64,000 nt of DNA from an uncultured Prevotellaceae bacterium (GTDB taxonomy: Bacteria > Bacteroidota > Bacteroidia > Bacteroidales > Bacteroidaceae). Positions 40,682 through 50,938 of the stretch are shown piece after piece; position 1 is the first letter of the stretch; every line of letters begins with the position of its first letter. The DNA is taken from assembly GCA_902780025.1 (NCBI GenBank), contig CACZDV010000022.1, positions 1 through 64,000 of the forward strand, given 5' to 3'. The position numbers and the translations under genes were made by a program. A model generated the notes under the pieces. It did not search any database. It was not told the origin of the DNA and saw only the letters and a program-made list of their open reading frames with translations.

Positions 40682-41896
40682 TTATCTGATGAAGATTAGT
40701 TTTCTGTTCTCGCGGACGATGTTCAGTCCCTTGCGAGGTTGCTGCAGGCGCTGGCCGCTGAGGTTGTAGACGGCATCGGGCTGCGACGTCGTCATGACAG
40801 ACTGGATGGAGGTCGTCTCGTTGTCAATGGCGAGACGGACTCCGTTGGGCGTGAACTTCATGCTCTCAGGAACCTTGATATAGGCGCGCATACCGTTCAT
40901 CACGTTGCCGGTGGCTGTGGGAATGGCCAATCCTCCTGAGGTGGTGATGAAGAGTTCCGTGCCGTCGGTTGCCAGCTCCTTCTTGCTATAAGTGCCGATG
41001 AAGCTGACGTCGCCGCGAGTAACGGTCTGGGCTGCGGTGCTGTTACTGACGGTAACGCTGTTGAAGGTAGGATTGGTCACCGTTGTATTCAGTTTCAACA
41101 GGAAGGGTGTGCCTGCGGCGATGACGTCGTCGCCAGTCACTTCAGAGAAGGTCATCACGTTGTCGGCAAAGCCTGTATATGTCCGCAGTTGAACGTCCTG
41201 ATTCGCTCCTAACACAGCCTCCATCGTCTCCTTCGTTACGTTGAACGGGAGGCAGAGGGTGTTCCAGATGCCACCTTTTAGTGTGCGGGTAGTTTTGACT
41301 TTCAAATTCTCCTCATCGTGGGCAGCTATTAAACTACTATTGTCAGATGCCTCGTTAAGCGTCATGCCGTCTTTAGTTACGACTATGTCGTCAATATAAC
41401 ATAGATTGTCAGATGTTAGACTAAAATTAATTTTTGACTCAGACGTTGCTCCAGTTATATTTAGTGATATTGAAGTCCATTTGTTGTTAGTGATATTTAT
41501 TGTAGTGTCGTTTTTATTATTTGTGAATAATCCTTGACCGACTATTGATACCATAATCTGACTTGCATTATCATTTGTTTTAATGTGATTAAAGGTCAGA
41601 ATAAAGTCTCCATTATTTAGTGTTGGAGTTTTAGCATAGCCATAATATACTATTTTTTTGTAAGTATGTGTATAAATCTTAAGAGCTTTTACAAACTTAC
41701 CATAGATGTAGTCTTGGATGCCACAGAATAATACATTCCATCCATCTCCAACTTGTTTCTCTTCTCTATCTGTCCAATCTTGACTAATTGTAAAATCGGA
41801 GAAATCTTCTTGCCATAGCACTTCTTGTGCCGAACAAATGGCAGATAGTCCACACATGATGAGCGCCAGTGTGCAGCGCTTGATACTTGGTTCCAT
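40682..41896 (-). CDS. Secreted surface protein with C-terminal sorting-like tail
   Basis: 404 residues, signal peptide about 1-23 (ICSAQE). Residues 30-175 look like a jelly-roll (WQEDFSDFTISQDW... SLNITGATSESKINFSL ...YIDDIVV), a carbohydrate-binding-like fold common in Bacteroidetes. The rest is a beta-rich repeat domain (GGIWNTLCLPFNVTKETM) frequent in Prevotella surface proteins, ending VYNLSGQRLQQPRKGLNIV, which resembles their short sorting tail. The 5' half of the gene (about 41350-41880) is much richer in A/T than the 3' half, so it looks like a mosaic. Confidence 0.75.
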   Translation of the reverse strand: MEPSIKRCTLALIMCGLSAICSAQEVLWQEDFSDFTISQDWTDREEKQVGDGWNVLFCGIQDYIYGKFVKALKIYTHTYKKIVYYGYAKTPTLNNGDFILTFNHIKTNDNASQIMVSIVGQGLFTNNKNDTTINITNNKWTSISLNITGATSESKINFSLTSDNLCYIDDIVVTKDGMTLNEASDNSSLIAAHDEENLKVKTTRTLKGGIWNTLCLPFNVTKETMEAVLGANQDVQLRTYTGFADNVMTFSEVTGDDVIAAGTPFLLKLNTTVTNPTFNSVTVSNSTAAQTVTRGDVSFIGTYSKKELATDGTELFITTSGGLAIPTATGNVMNGMRAYIKVPESMKFTPNGVRLAIDNETTSIQSVMTTSQPDAVYNLSGQRLQQPRKGLNIVRENRKLIFIR

Positions 41897-41915
41897 AAGA
41901 GTGGTAAAATGAATG

Positions 41916-42527
41916 CTATTCGAAGACCTTGAACTGGTAGCCCTGATCCTTGAGCCATTGGATGCTTTCAGGGAGGGCGGTGCGAAGCTTGTCGATAGAT
42001 TTAAGGGAGTCGTGGAAGGTGATGATACTGCCGTTGCGGGCGTAGCGCTTCACGTTGTTGACCACATCCTCGGCAGTGAGCCATTTGGAGTAGTCGCGGG
42101 TGACCAGGTCCCACATCACCACCTTGTACTTACGGCTGAGCAGGGCATATTGCGTCAGGCGCATCCATCCGTGAGGCGGACGGAAGAGGTGGGCGTTGAT
42201 GTAGGCGTTGGCCTTCTCGACGTTGTAACTGTATTCGTGAAGCGAGTGGCGGATACCGCCGATGTGGTTGTGTGTGTGGTTTCCAATCTGGTGCCCCTCG
42301 GTCAGTATGCGCTGGTAGAGTTCTGGATATTTGCGCACGTTGTCGCCCACCATGAAGAAGGTGGCGTGTACGCCGTGCTCACGGAGTACATCGAGGATAA
42401 AGGGGGTAGCCTCGGGGATTGGACCGTCATCGAAGGTCAGATAGACTGACCGTTCGTGACGGTTCATTCTCCAAAGGGCCCGCGGATAGAGCCAACGGAG
42501 GTAAATGGCCGGTTGCTCAATTAACAT
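41916..42527 (-). CDS. Polysaccharide deacetylase (NodB family)
   Basis: 203 residues, CE4 fold. Motifs: YLTFDDGP (catalytic and metal Asp), HTHNH (metal His), RPPHGW (Arg motif), TFHDS (last His). Probably removes acetyl groups from peptidoglycan or another N-acetylated glycan. No cleaved signal peptide; the N-terminus is short and hydrophobic-aromatic. Located 32 bases after the DUF2723 gene. Confidence 0.9.
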   Translation of the reverse strand: MLIEQPAIYLRWLYPRALWRMNRHERSVYLTFDDGPIPEATPFILDVLREHGVHATFFMVGDNVRKYPELYQRILTEGHQIGNHTHNHIGGIRHSLHEYSYNVEKANAYINAHLFRPPHGWMRLTQYALLSRKYKVVMWDLVTRDYSKWLTAEDVVNNVKRYARNGSIITFHDSLKSIDKLRTALPESIQWLKDQGYQFKVFE

Positions 42528-42559
42528 TGAACGTTTTTACCTTTTTTACCTTTTTACTT

Positions 42560-45500
42560 TTAAAAGCTGAGGTTTCCACCTTTGCTCTGGAACAGTCGGA
42601 AGACGGACTCCAGGTCTTTGGCGTACTTGTCGACGGACTTCTCGTCGATTTCCTCTGCTAACTGCTCGAGCATCTGCAGGATGTAGAAGTGCATCTGGCA
42701 CTCACGCTGGCTGCCGGCGAAGCGGCTGGCGTCGAGTGAGCAGTACCAGCGGAGGTACTGGGTGGACTTCTTCCACAGCTCGTCGAGGGTGGCCTTGGCC
42801 TTGTCCTTCTGACCTACTGAGTTGTAGGCACGGGCAATGTCGAGCGATCCGCTGGCGAAGTCGGCAGGCACGTTATAGGTGGGAATCTCCTTCTCAATAA
42901 GTGCAAGCACCTCCTTGGCCTTGTCGTTCTGTCCCTCGCCGACGAGATGGATGGCGAGCTGCGACATCAGGCGGCGGTGGGTGTAGCACATACGGGTGAC
43001 GGTCTCGTCGAGGTAGATGCCAGGCTGCTTGACGTTGCCGAACTTATAGCGCTTGGTGACGTTCTCGTAGGTCTTCTCGGTATCGAAGTCCTTCAGGCCG
43101 GTACCCTTGGTGGTGAACGGCGTGATGCGGTTGGCAAGGCCCTCCTGCACGAAGTTGTCGCCGAGGTTCATGTAGTTGTCGCTGCCCACGGTGGTAGCCA
43201 CGTAGATGGGGCGCGTCCAGTTACACTGGTCGATCATCTCGAGCATCATGAGGTCGCCCTTGTAGAGCGCACCCTTGCCCTTGAGCGAGATGACCATGCG
43301 GTCGGGGATGGAGTCGCCCTGCAGCATCATGCCGCTCTTACGCACGGCCTCCTTGTCGATGGTCATATAGACGGTGTCGGTAGGTATGACGTGGAAGTCC
43401 TTGCTGGTGGAGCGTACCCAGTACTTCAGGATGTTGCGCAGCTCGAAGGGCTCGTCGCCGAACTGCTTGCGGGCCTCCTCGGGCTGTTCGCGGTAGAGCT
43501 GCAGCACCTGTTCCTTGAGGCTGGGGTCTACCTGCACGTACTCGTTGGTGCCGGCGCAGTACTCGATACGTTCCCACGAGATGGGCACGGAGGGTGAGTC
43601 GTAGGCCGGACGGCGCATCTGGTCGATATACCAGTCGGTCTGCAGATAGCTGAGGTTGCAGACGCGGGCATCGGTACGTACACCTTCGGTATCCTGATTG
43701 TACCAGAGGGGGAAGGTGTCGTTATCGCCGTTGGTGAAGATGATGGGGTTACCCTTGTCCTGCAGCGTCATGAGGTAGTTCTGTCCGAAGTCGCGGCAGG
43801 CGTAGCGGCCCGAGCGGTCGTGGTCGTCCCACGTCTGCGAGGCCATCTGAATGGGAACGAGGAGCCCTAAGATGCCGATGAGCGCCATAAGCCAGGCGGG
43901 TTCCTTCTTCAGCTTACTGCCGATAAGGTCGCAGATGGCTGCCACGCCCATACCGCACCAGATGGCGAAGGCGTAGAACGAACCGGCGTATGCGTAGTCG
44001 CGCTCACGCGGCTGGACGGGCGTCTGGTTGAGGTAGAAGACGATGGCTAATCCGGTCATGAAGAACAGGAAGAAGACCACCCAGAACTGCTGGATACCCT
44101 TCTGGCCCTTCTTCAGCGACTGCCAGAAAAGGCCGATGAGACCTAACAGCAGGGGCAGGCAGTAGAAGACGTTGTGACCCTTGTTCTCCTTCAGCTCGTC
44201 GGGCAGCAGCGACTGGTCGCCGAGGCGGGCATTGTCGATGAACGGGATGCCCGAGAGCCAGTTGCCATGCTCCAGTTCGCCGTGGCCCTGAATGTCGTTC
44301 TGACGGCCGGCGAAGTTCCACATGAAGTAGCGCCAGTACATCCAGTTGCACTGATACGAGAGGAAGAAGCGCAGGTTCTCAAACTGTGACGGCACCTTGA
44401 CCATCATGTTCTCGCCGCAGCGGTCGAAGGGAACCTCGGAACCGCTGACACCGCCCATCCACGACTCGTAGTCCTGGGTGTGGCCGGCATCGTACATACG
44501 GGGGAACAGCATATTCTGTGCATACTTGTACTCATCCTTGGTGCGGACGATGAAGTAAGAGTCCTTCTCGTCCTTCGAGGCCTTCTCCTTGCGCTGCCAG
44601 ACGGGCTTGCCGGTAGACGTGACAGGACGGCAGTAGTGGCCGTCGCTCTCAAGGGCCACCTGCGAGGTGTAGGCCTGGCCGTAGAACAGCGGACGCTGAC
44701 CGTACTGGTCGCGGCCTAAGTAGTCGCCCAGGGTGAAGATGTCCTCAGGTGAGTTCTGGTCCATGGGCGGGTTGGCATCGGAACGGATGACGATGACGGC
44801 ATACGTGGAGTAGCCGATCATCAGCATCAGCATGCAGAGCAGGGCGGTGTTCTTGAAACGGGCAGGAACGAGCGCCTGCTTGTCCTTGCCGCGACGCTGC
44901 AGCACGAACCACAGGGCAGCCAGGACGATGATGCCAATGATGAAAGCCGACCAGCCGTAGCCGTAGAACGGGATACCGAGCAGGGCGACGCTGAGCATGA
45001 ACGCAATGTTCTGGCGCATCTCGGAACCGTCTGTCTGCGTCTCGTAGATAGCCCAGATAACAGCTGCTGCAAGACAGATGATGTAGACATAGAGACCCGT
45101 GTTGAACGACATGCCGAGGGTGTTGACGTAGAACAGCTCAAACCAGCCGCCGACGGTGATGATGCCCGGCACGACGCCGTAGAGCACGATGGCCACCAAG
45201 GCAAACGACACCAACAGCGCCAAGAGCGAGCCCTTGGCATTGGCGTTGGGGAAGCGGCGGTAGTAGTAGACCAGCACGATGGCGGGCAGACACAGCAGGT
45301 TGAGCAGGTGGACACCGATGGAGAGGCCCGTCATATACATGATGAGCACCAGCCAGCGGTCGCTGTGAGGCTCGTCGGCATGGTCCTCCCACTTCAGGAT
45401 GAGCCAGAAAACGACGGCGGTGAAGGCCGACGAGTAGGCATAGACCTCGCCCTCGACGGCCGAGAACCAGAACGTGTCGCTGAAGGTATAGATCAAGGCA

Positions 45501-45880
45501 CCCACCATACCGGCAGCCTCAATGGCAATGAGCTTGGCGGTGGTCAGCTCATCCCACTTATCGATAAGCAGGCGTCGCGTCAGGTGCGTGATACTCCAGA
45601 AAAGGAACAGAATACACGTGGCTGACAGGAGCGCACTCATGGTGTTGACCATATAGGCTACCTGAGTGGGGTCGCTGGCAAACTGCGAGAACAGGTTGGC
45701 CGTGAGCATGAAGAACGGTGCCCCCGGCGGGTGGCCCACTTCAAGTCTATAACCGGTGGTGATAAACTCAGGGCAGTCCCAGAACGAGGCTGTCGGCTCA
45801 ATAGTGGAGCAGTAGACGAAGGCGGCAATCAAAAAGGCAAGCCATCCGCAGACATTGTCCACGATTCTAAACTGTTTCAT
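42560..45880 (-). CDS. DUF2723 membrane protein (O-mannosyltransferase-like)
   Basis: 1106 residues. The N-terminal DUF2723 domain has about a dozen membrane helices and opens with STIEPTASFWDCPEFI and VGHPPGAPFFML, the conserved acidic/glycine loop seen in GT-C type glycosyltransferases. A large C-terminal soluble domain follows (from about 640). Family members are proposed protein or lipid glycosyltransferases of Bacteroidetes; activity here is inference. Promoter TACCTTTG at 45924-45931 (minus). Confidence 0.88.
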   Translation of the reverse strand: MKQFRIVDNVCGWLAFLIAAFVYCSTIEPTASFWDCPEFITTGYRLEVGHPPGAPFFMLTANLFSQFASDPTQVAYMVNTMSALLSATCILFLFWSITHLTRRLLIDKWDELTTAKLIAIEAAGMVGALIYTFSDTFWFSAVEGEVYAYSSAFTAVVFWLILKWEDHADEPHSDRWLVLIMYMTGLSIGVHLLNLLCLPAIVLVYYYRRFPNANAKGSLLALLVSFALVAIVLYGVVPGIITVGGWFELFYVNTLGMSFNTGLYVYIICLAAAVIWAIYETQTDGSEMRQNIAFMLSVALLGIPFYGYGWSAFIIGIIVLAALWFVLQRRGKDKQALVPARFKNTALLCMLMLMIGYSTYAVIVIRSDANPPMDQNSPEDIFTLGDYLGRDQYGQRPLFYGQAYTSQVALESDGHYCRPVTSTGKPVWQRKEKASKDEKDSYFIVRTKDEYKYAQNMLFPRMYDAGHTQDYESWMGGVSGSEVPFDRCGENMMVKVPSQFENLRFFLSYQCNWMYWRYFMWNFAGRQNDIQGHGELEHGNWLSGIPFIDNARLGDQSLLPDELKENKGHNVFYCLPLLLGLIGLFWQSLKKGQKGIQQFWVVFFLFFMTGLAIVFYLNQTPVQPRERDYAYAGSFYAFAIWCGMGVAAICDLIGSKLKKEPAWLMALIGILGLLVPIQMASQTWDDHDRSGRYACRDFGQNYLMTLQDKGNPIIFTNGDNDTFPLWYNQDTEGVRTDARVCNLSYLQTDWYIDQMRRPAYDSPSVPISWERIEYCAGTNEYVQVDPSLKEQVLQLYREQPEEARKQFGDEPFELRNILKYWVRSTSKDFHVIPTDTVYMTIDKEAVRKSGMMLQGDSIPDRMVISLKGKGALYKGDLMMLEMIDQCNWTRPIYVATTVGSDNYMNLGDNFVQEGLANRITPFTTKGTGLKDFDTEKTYENVTKRYKFGNVKQPGIYLDETVTRMCYTHRRLMSQLAIHLVGEGQNDKAKEVLALIEKEIPTYNVPADFASGSLDIARAYNSVGQKDKAKATLDELWKKSTQYLRWYCSLDASRFAGSQRECQMHFYILQMLEQLAEEIDEKSVDKYAKDLESVFRLFQSKGGNLSF

Positions 45881-45923
45881 TTAAAACTGTATCTTTTTTA
45901 ACGTTAAAAATAAAATTCAGCTG

Positions 45924-45967
45924 CAAAGGTAATGAAAAAAGTGAAGAGTGAAGAGTGAAGAGTGAAG
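45924..45967. promoter_or_regulatory. DUF2723 promoter beside a GTGAAGA heptad array
   Basis: TACCTTTG on the minus strand at 45924-45931; immediately upstream, 45941-45967, are four GTGAAGA units. Confidence 0.7.
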
Positions 45968-45997
45968 AAATTGCTGCCGCTCTACATTAATTAACGT

Positions 45998-46450
45998 TCA
46001 AAGGAAGAATCCTACGCCGTAAATTAAGATAACATAACGGAAAATCTTGCCCAAAGTAATGGCAATAAAGGTGATGACGACATTGGCGCGCATCAGGCCC
46101 AAAAGAATGGTGATAGCCGAGCCGAGAATGGGCAGGAAGGCAAAGAAGCCCATCCAGGCTCCGCGACCTGCCATGAAACGTTCGGCGCGGTCAAGGTCCT
46201 CCTGCTTGACGTGCAGGTACTTCTCGAACCACTCCACCTTGCCCATGCGTCCTACACCATAATTAAGGGCCGAACCGAGAACGTTGCCGATGGTGCCGTA
46301 GACGGCCAGGCGGATGGGGTCGAGGCCGGTAGCCATCAATGCTGCCATCACCACCTCGCTGCTAAAGGGGAAGAAACTGCCAGCCAGGAAAGAGGCCAGC
46401 AGCATGCCCATGTAACCGTAGCCGGTCAGAAAGTCAATGATGGCATCCAT
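45998..46450 (-). CDS. YqaA/DedA-like (VTT domain) membrane protein
   Basis: 150 residues, about four helices with FPFSSEVVMAALMATG and GRGAWMGFFAFLPILGSAITILLG, matching the short YqaA branch of the DedA/VTT superfamily, some members of which flip lipid carriers. It overlaps the preceding gene by 25 bases. Confidence 0.85.
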   Translation of the reverse strand: MDAIIDFLTGYGYMGMLLASFLAGSFFPFSSEVVMAALMATGLDPIRLAVYGTIGNVLGSALNYGVGRMGKVEWFEKYLHVKQEDLDRAERFMAGRGAWMGFFAFLPILGSAITILLGLMRANVVITFIAITLGKIFRYVILIYGVGFFL

Positions 46451-47391
46451 AGGTTGAAGACGGTCAGCGCAAAGGCCACAACACAGATGGCATAGAAAGC
46501 GTAGTTGGTGACGCGGGTATAGGTGAGCGACAGGAAATGGGCGATGAGCGGCGACACGTTGAGGATGATGATGCGGATGAGCATGTCGTAATGCTGCGGC
46601 TGCAGAATCAGGAAGCCTGTGGACAGAAGCCAGGTGTAGATGAAGCAGTCGTACAACAGGCGAATGCGGATATTGTCGGCCGACTTCTTACGCCAGTAAT
46701 GGACGGTTCCTGTGATGCCCAAGGCTACGACAAAGATGAAAAGCAGCAGCTGGTTGACGGTCAGCAGACGATAGTCGCAACTAAAATCGGCTAAGGCAGC
46801 GAAGTGGTTCAATGGCCATTCGTATTGTCCCTGAAAGAGCAAGAGGGGAATCGCAAACCAATAGGGCGTTAACAACCCCACGAGAGAGGCAAAGAACGTC
46901 CGCCAGCTGAGGGAGGACAGCAGGAAGAACATCATCAGCCAGAAGAACGGAACAAAGAACAATATCTGTACGAAGACCAGACTGGCCAGTCCGATGCAGA
47001 CGAAGGCATAGTAGGTCCATCCTACCGCCTGCTTGTCCTGGTAGCAGTGGAAGGCGGTGAAGCAGGCTCCGGCAATGCACAACTGGAGAATGGCTCCGCC
47101 CATGGAACTGAAGAGGAAACTGCCGGCACACAAGAGTACCAGGAAGGAGGACGACATCGTGCGGCTGTAGATGCGGATGAGGGCGTAGCTGTTGTTGAGT
47201 TCGACCATCAGGTAGGCCGTCACCAGAAAACAGGCAAACTGTGCCCAGGCACCATGCAGCAACTGGGAAGAAGTGAAAGGCAGGGTTGGGACAAGCAGAC
47301 CACTCACTAACCATACGGCAATGGCATAAGCTACCACCAATGGCAGCATGAAGCGGCTTTCAGCTACGTGGTTCTGTGTGCGCTTGATCAC
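46426..47391 (-). CDS. Multi-helix membrane protein, Bacteroidales-type, unnamed
   Basis: 321 residues with about nine or ten membrane helices and no obvious catalytic motif (e.g. VVAYAIAVWLVSGLLVP, LLLCAGSFLFSS, WLMMFFLLSSLSW). I believe similar proteins occur across Bacteroidales next to purD or transport genes, but I cannot name the family. It is translationally overlapped with the YqaA-like gene, and separated from purD by a T-rich repeat (47395-47450). Confidence 0.6.
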   Translation of the reverse strand: MIKRTQNHVAESRFMLPLVVAYAIAVWLVSGLLVPTLPFTSSQLLHGAWAQFACFLVTAYLMVELNNSYALIRIYSRTMSSSFLVLLCAGSFLFSSMGGAILQLCIAGACFTAFHCYQDKQAVGWTYYAFVCIGLASLVFVQILFFVPFFWLMMFFLLSSLSWRTFFASLVGLLTPYWFAIPLLLFQGQYEWPLNHFAALADFSCDYRLLTVNQLLLFIFVVALGITGTVHYWRKKSADNIRIRLLYDCFIYTWLLSTGFLILQPQHYDMLIRIIILNVSPLIAHFLSLTYTRVTNYAFYAICVVAFALTVFNLWMPSLTF

Positions 47392-47447
47392 TTTACCTTT
47401 TTACCTTTTTTACTTTTTTACTTTTTTACCTTTTTACTTTTTTACTT

Positions 47448-48752
47448 TTATAAGTCTGCGCCAATGTCACGACGGAAGTAGCGATCGGTGAACTGTATCT
47501 TCTGGGCCTCGGTGAACGACTTCTGTAATGCCTCGGCCTTGTCCTTACCATAAGAAGAGACAGCGATGACGCGACCGCCGTTGGTAACAAGCCTCTCCCC
47601 CGGCCCCTCCCCCGCAGGGAGGGGAGCCATAGCCGTGCCCGCATGGAAGATGAAGCTGTCTCCCCCTCTATGGGAGGGGGCAGGGGGGAGGCTTATGGGA
47701 TAGCCTTTCTTGTAAGCCTCGGGATAACCGCCACTGACCAGCATGACGCAGACGGCGGCTCGTTCGTCGAAAGCGATGGCATGTTGGTCGAGGTTACCCT
47801 CTGCCACCCCTTCGAAGAGGTCGACGATGTCTGTCTTCAGGCGCAGCATGACGGTCTCAGTCTCGGGATCGCCCATGCGGCAGTTGTATTCGATGACCAT
47901 CGGCTCACCCTTGACGTTGATGAGTCCGAAGAAGATAAAGCCCTTATAGTCAATTCCTTCGGCAGCTAATCCCTCGACAGTGGGACGGATAATACGGTCC
48001 TCGACTTTCTGCATCCACTCCTTCGTGGCGAAGGGAACGGGCGAGACAGAGCCCATGCCGCCAGTATTGAGGCCGGTATCGTGCTCACCGATGCGCTTGT
48101 AGTCCTTGGCCTCGGGCAGGATCTTGTAGTGCTGACCGTCGGTCAGTACAAAGACGGAGCACTCGATGCCGCTCAGGAACTCTTCGATGACGACACGGCT
48201 TGAGGCGTTGCCGAACATGCCGCCGAGCATCTCCTTCAGCTCCTTCTTGGCTTCGTCGAGAGTGGGCAGAATCAGCACACCCTTACCGGCGCAGAGACCG
48301 TCGGCCTTCAGCACATAGGGGGCTTCAAGGGTTTCCAAGAAGGCCAAACCTTCCTGCAAGTGTTCGCCGTCGAAGGTCTCGTAACGGGCCGTGGGGATGT
48401 TGTGGCGCTGCATAAAGGCCTTGGCGAAGTCCTTGGAGCCTTCGAGTACGGCACCAGCCTTGGAAGGACCGATGACGGGAACATCCTTCGTACGCTCGTC
48501 CTGCTTCAGGTCATCATAGATACCCTTTACCAGCGGGTCTTCGGGACCGACGACCACCATATTAATTTGGTTGTCGACGACAAACTGTTTGATGGCCTCG
48601 AAATCGTCGGCCTTCATGGCCACGTTTTCGCCGCAATTGCTGGTACCGGCATTTCCTGGGGCGATATACAGTTTCTCACACTTCTCTGACTGAGCGATTT
48701 TCCAAGCGAGGGCGTGCTCACGGCCGCCGCTGCCTAATAACAAAATCTTCAT
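47448..48752 (-). CDS. purD: Phosphoribosylamine-glycine ligase
   Basis: Second step of purine synthesis. 434 residues: N-terminal [18 protein letters not shown]-grasp core ([32 protein letters not shown]), [20 protein letters not shown]. Near the C-terminus two palindromic repeats replace loops on both sides of the conserved [15 protein letters not shown] and [12 protein letters not shown] (DNA 47589-47692). Both keep the frame. Activity should survive because the inserts fall in surface loops. Confidence 0.94.
   Translation of the reverse strand: MKILLLGSGGREHALAWKIAQSEKCEKLYIAPGNAGTSNCGENVAMKADDFEAIKQFVVDNQINMVVVGPEDPLVKGIYDDLKQDERTKDVPVIGPSKAGAVLEGSKDFAKAFMQRHNIPTARYETFDGEHLQEGLAFLETLEAPYVLKADGLCAGKGVLILPTLDEAKKELKEMLGGMFGNASSRVVIEEFLSGIECSVFVLTDGQHYKILPEAKDYKRIGEHDTGLNTGGMGSVSPVPFATKEWMQKVEDRIIRPTVEGLAAEGIDYKGFIFFGLINVKGEPMVIEYNCRMGDPETETVMLRLKTDIVDLFEGVAEGNLDQHAIAFDERAAVCVMLVSGGYPEAYKKGYPISLPPAPSHRGGDSFIFHAGTAMAPLPAGEGPGERLVTNGGRVIAVSSYGKDKAEALQKSFTEAQKIQFTDRYFRRDIGADL
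47589..47692. repeat. Composite GC palindromes in purD
   Basis: CCCCTCCC/GGGAGGGG (47604-47611/47617-47624) and CCCCCTC/GAGGGGG (47662-47668/47674-47680), with outer ends GCCTCTCCCCC and GGGGGGAGGC that are themselves complementary. Confidence 0.85.
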
Positions 48753-48790
48753 ATTTGACGATTTGACAATTTACGATTTGACAATTTACT
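48753..48790. repeat. ATTTGAC-type 7/8-base array between peptidase and purD
   Basis: ATTTGAC, GATTTGAC, AATTTAC, GATTTGAC, AATTTAC in a row. Confidence 0.75.
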
Positions 48791-49595
48791 ACTTTAAGAA
48801 ATCTTCGAAGTACTGGGTGATGCGTTCATGCAGATGAACACTGGCATGACCACGCATGTTGTGCTCCTCGCCGGGATAGGCGAAGAAGTCGGGCTGGGTG
48901 CCGGCATCGATACAGGCTTTAAGGAACGAGAGGCAGTGCTGGGGAACAACGGTTTTGTCGTTGTAGCCCGTGATAATCTGGAGCTTACCCTTCAGGTCCT
49001 TAGCCTTGGGGATGAGGCTGCACTTCTCGTAGCCCTCGGGGTTCTGCTGCGGGGTGTCCATATAGCGTTCGCCGTACATCACCTCGTAGTATTTCCAGTC
49101 GATGACGGGACCGCCGGCTACGCCCACCTTGAAGACGTCGGGATAGTTGGTCATCAGCGAGATGGTCATGAAACCGCCGAACGACCAGCCGTGTACGCCG
49201 AGGCGGTCAGCATCGACATAGGACAAAGACTTCAGGTACTTCACACCCTCCATCTGGTCCTTCATCTCTATCTGGCCAAGCTGTCGGAAGGTGGCCTGTT
49301 CGAAGTCACGGCCACGGTTCTCGGAACCTCGGTTGTCGAGGATGAAGACGATGTAACCCTTCTGTGCCATATAGGTCTCCCACGAACGGCTGCCATAGTG
49401 CCAGGAGGCTTCCACGTTGTGGGCATGGGGACCACCGTAGACATAGACCACCGTCGGGTACTTCTTCGCTACGTCGAAGTTGTAAGGCTTCACCATACGG
49501 TAGTAAAGGTCGGTCACGCCGTCGGCAGCCCTGATGCTGCCACACTCGAAGAGGGGCTGCTGGTAGCCTGTCCACGGGTCGTCGGCGTCTAACAA

Positions 49596-49627
49596 ATTGT
49601 GCATTGTGCATTGTGCATTGTGCATTG
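49596..49627. repeat. ATTGTGC heptad array in the S9 gene
   Basis: Four perfect ATTGTGC units plus ATTG, read in frame as a 7-residue periodic peptide. Confidence 0.9.
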
Positions 49628-50156
49628 AAACGACATCGATGACGCGGGGTCTCGTGGGGGTGGAATAGCGGTCGATGAGCCGATTGCCCGAGGGCGACAG
49701 TTCGGCACGGTGAACGCCGTCAGTAGTTTCCAGCTCCCTGATCTGACCGTTAGCCACGCTGACGCTGTAGAGGCGGCGATGCAGGGGATGCGCCTTGTTG
49801 GCGGCAAAGATGATGCTCTTCTGCTTCTTGTTGAAGCCCAACACCTCCATGACCACCCACGGGCCGCTGGTCAGCTGCTTCAGTTGTTCGCCCTTTATAT
49901 TAAATAGGTATAGGTGGTTGTAGCCGTCTTTCTGACTCTGCATGATAAAAAGGTTGCTGTCCCAACTGTATGGGATTCATCGGCTCCACGTATTTCTCGG
50001 AGGTCTCGCGGTAGAGTTCTGCTTTCCGCTCACCCGTCGCAGCGTCGTAGCTGACGAGGCGGCAGTCGTTCTGGTCGCGGTTCAGCTCCTGCATGTAGAC
50101 GGTCTTCGAGTCGGGACTCCAGGCGATGTTCGTGAAATAACAGGACCCACCCCCGA

Positions 50157-50178
50157 CCCCTCCCTGTTCAGGGAGGGG
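50157..50178. repeat. Perfect GC palindrome in the S9 gene
   Basis: CCCCTCCCTG-TT-CAGGGAGGGG, 10-bp arms. Confidence 0.85.
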
Positions 50179-50938
50179 AGTCTTCAGATAGACGGTCTTG
50201 TCGGTGACTAAGTCATAGACTCCCACGGTCACCTCGTGGCTGGTCATGCCGGCCATGGGGTATTTGTCGGGTTCGTAAGTTGCTTCACGCGGGAAGATGT
50301 CCACCTGCGGATAGTCGGCGACCATGCTTTGGTCCATACGGTAGAAAGCTAAGCGCTGACCATCAGGACTCCAGAAAGTTCCCTTTCTGATGCCGAACTC
50401 GTTGCGGTAGACGCTCTGTCCGTAGACAATCTCACGGCTGCCGTCGGTCGTCAGCTGGTGTTTCTGGCCCTGACCGTCGGTGACAAAGAGCTGGTGGTCT
50501 TCCACATAGGCCGTTGCCCGTGAGACGCTGTTCCAGTCGTTGGCCGTCTGCCCTGAGATACTGTCCTGCCACACCACCTGCTTCGCCTTGAAGTCCACCA
50601 GGATGAAGGCGTGACGATTGCCGACGGCCACCAATGGCTTGTCGGGATAGGGGAAGGTGGCGTTCATCAGGTGGCGCACATAGCGCTCATCGTCGCTCTT
50701 TGCCCATTTGTTGATGTCGTCAAGGGTAAAGAGCAGCTTCTTCTTGCCCGTTTTGGCATCAACGGTGTAACACTCCTCCACATCCGTCTGTATCAGCTGG
50801 TCGCCCCACCATGTGAGCCACATGTTCTTGGGTTGCATGGCGTGGAAGTTGGTACCGCCGAAGTTCAGTTCTTCCAGCGTGAAGAGCTTGTCTTGTGCCA
50901 TGATAGGTAATGCGAGTGTCAACAGGAAAAAGAGGGTC

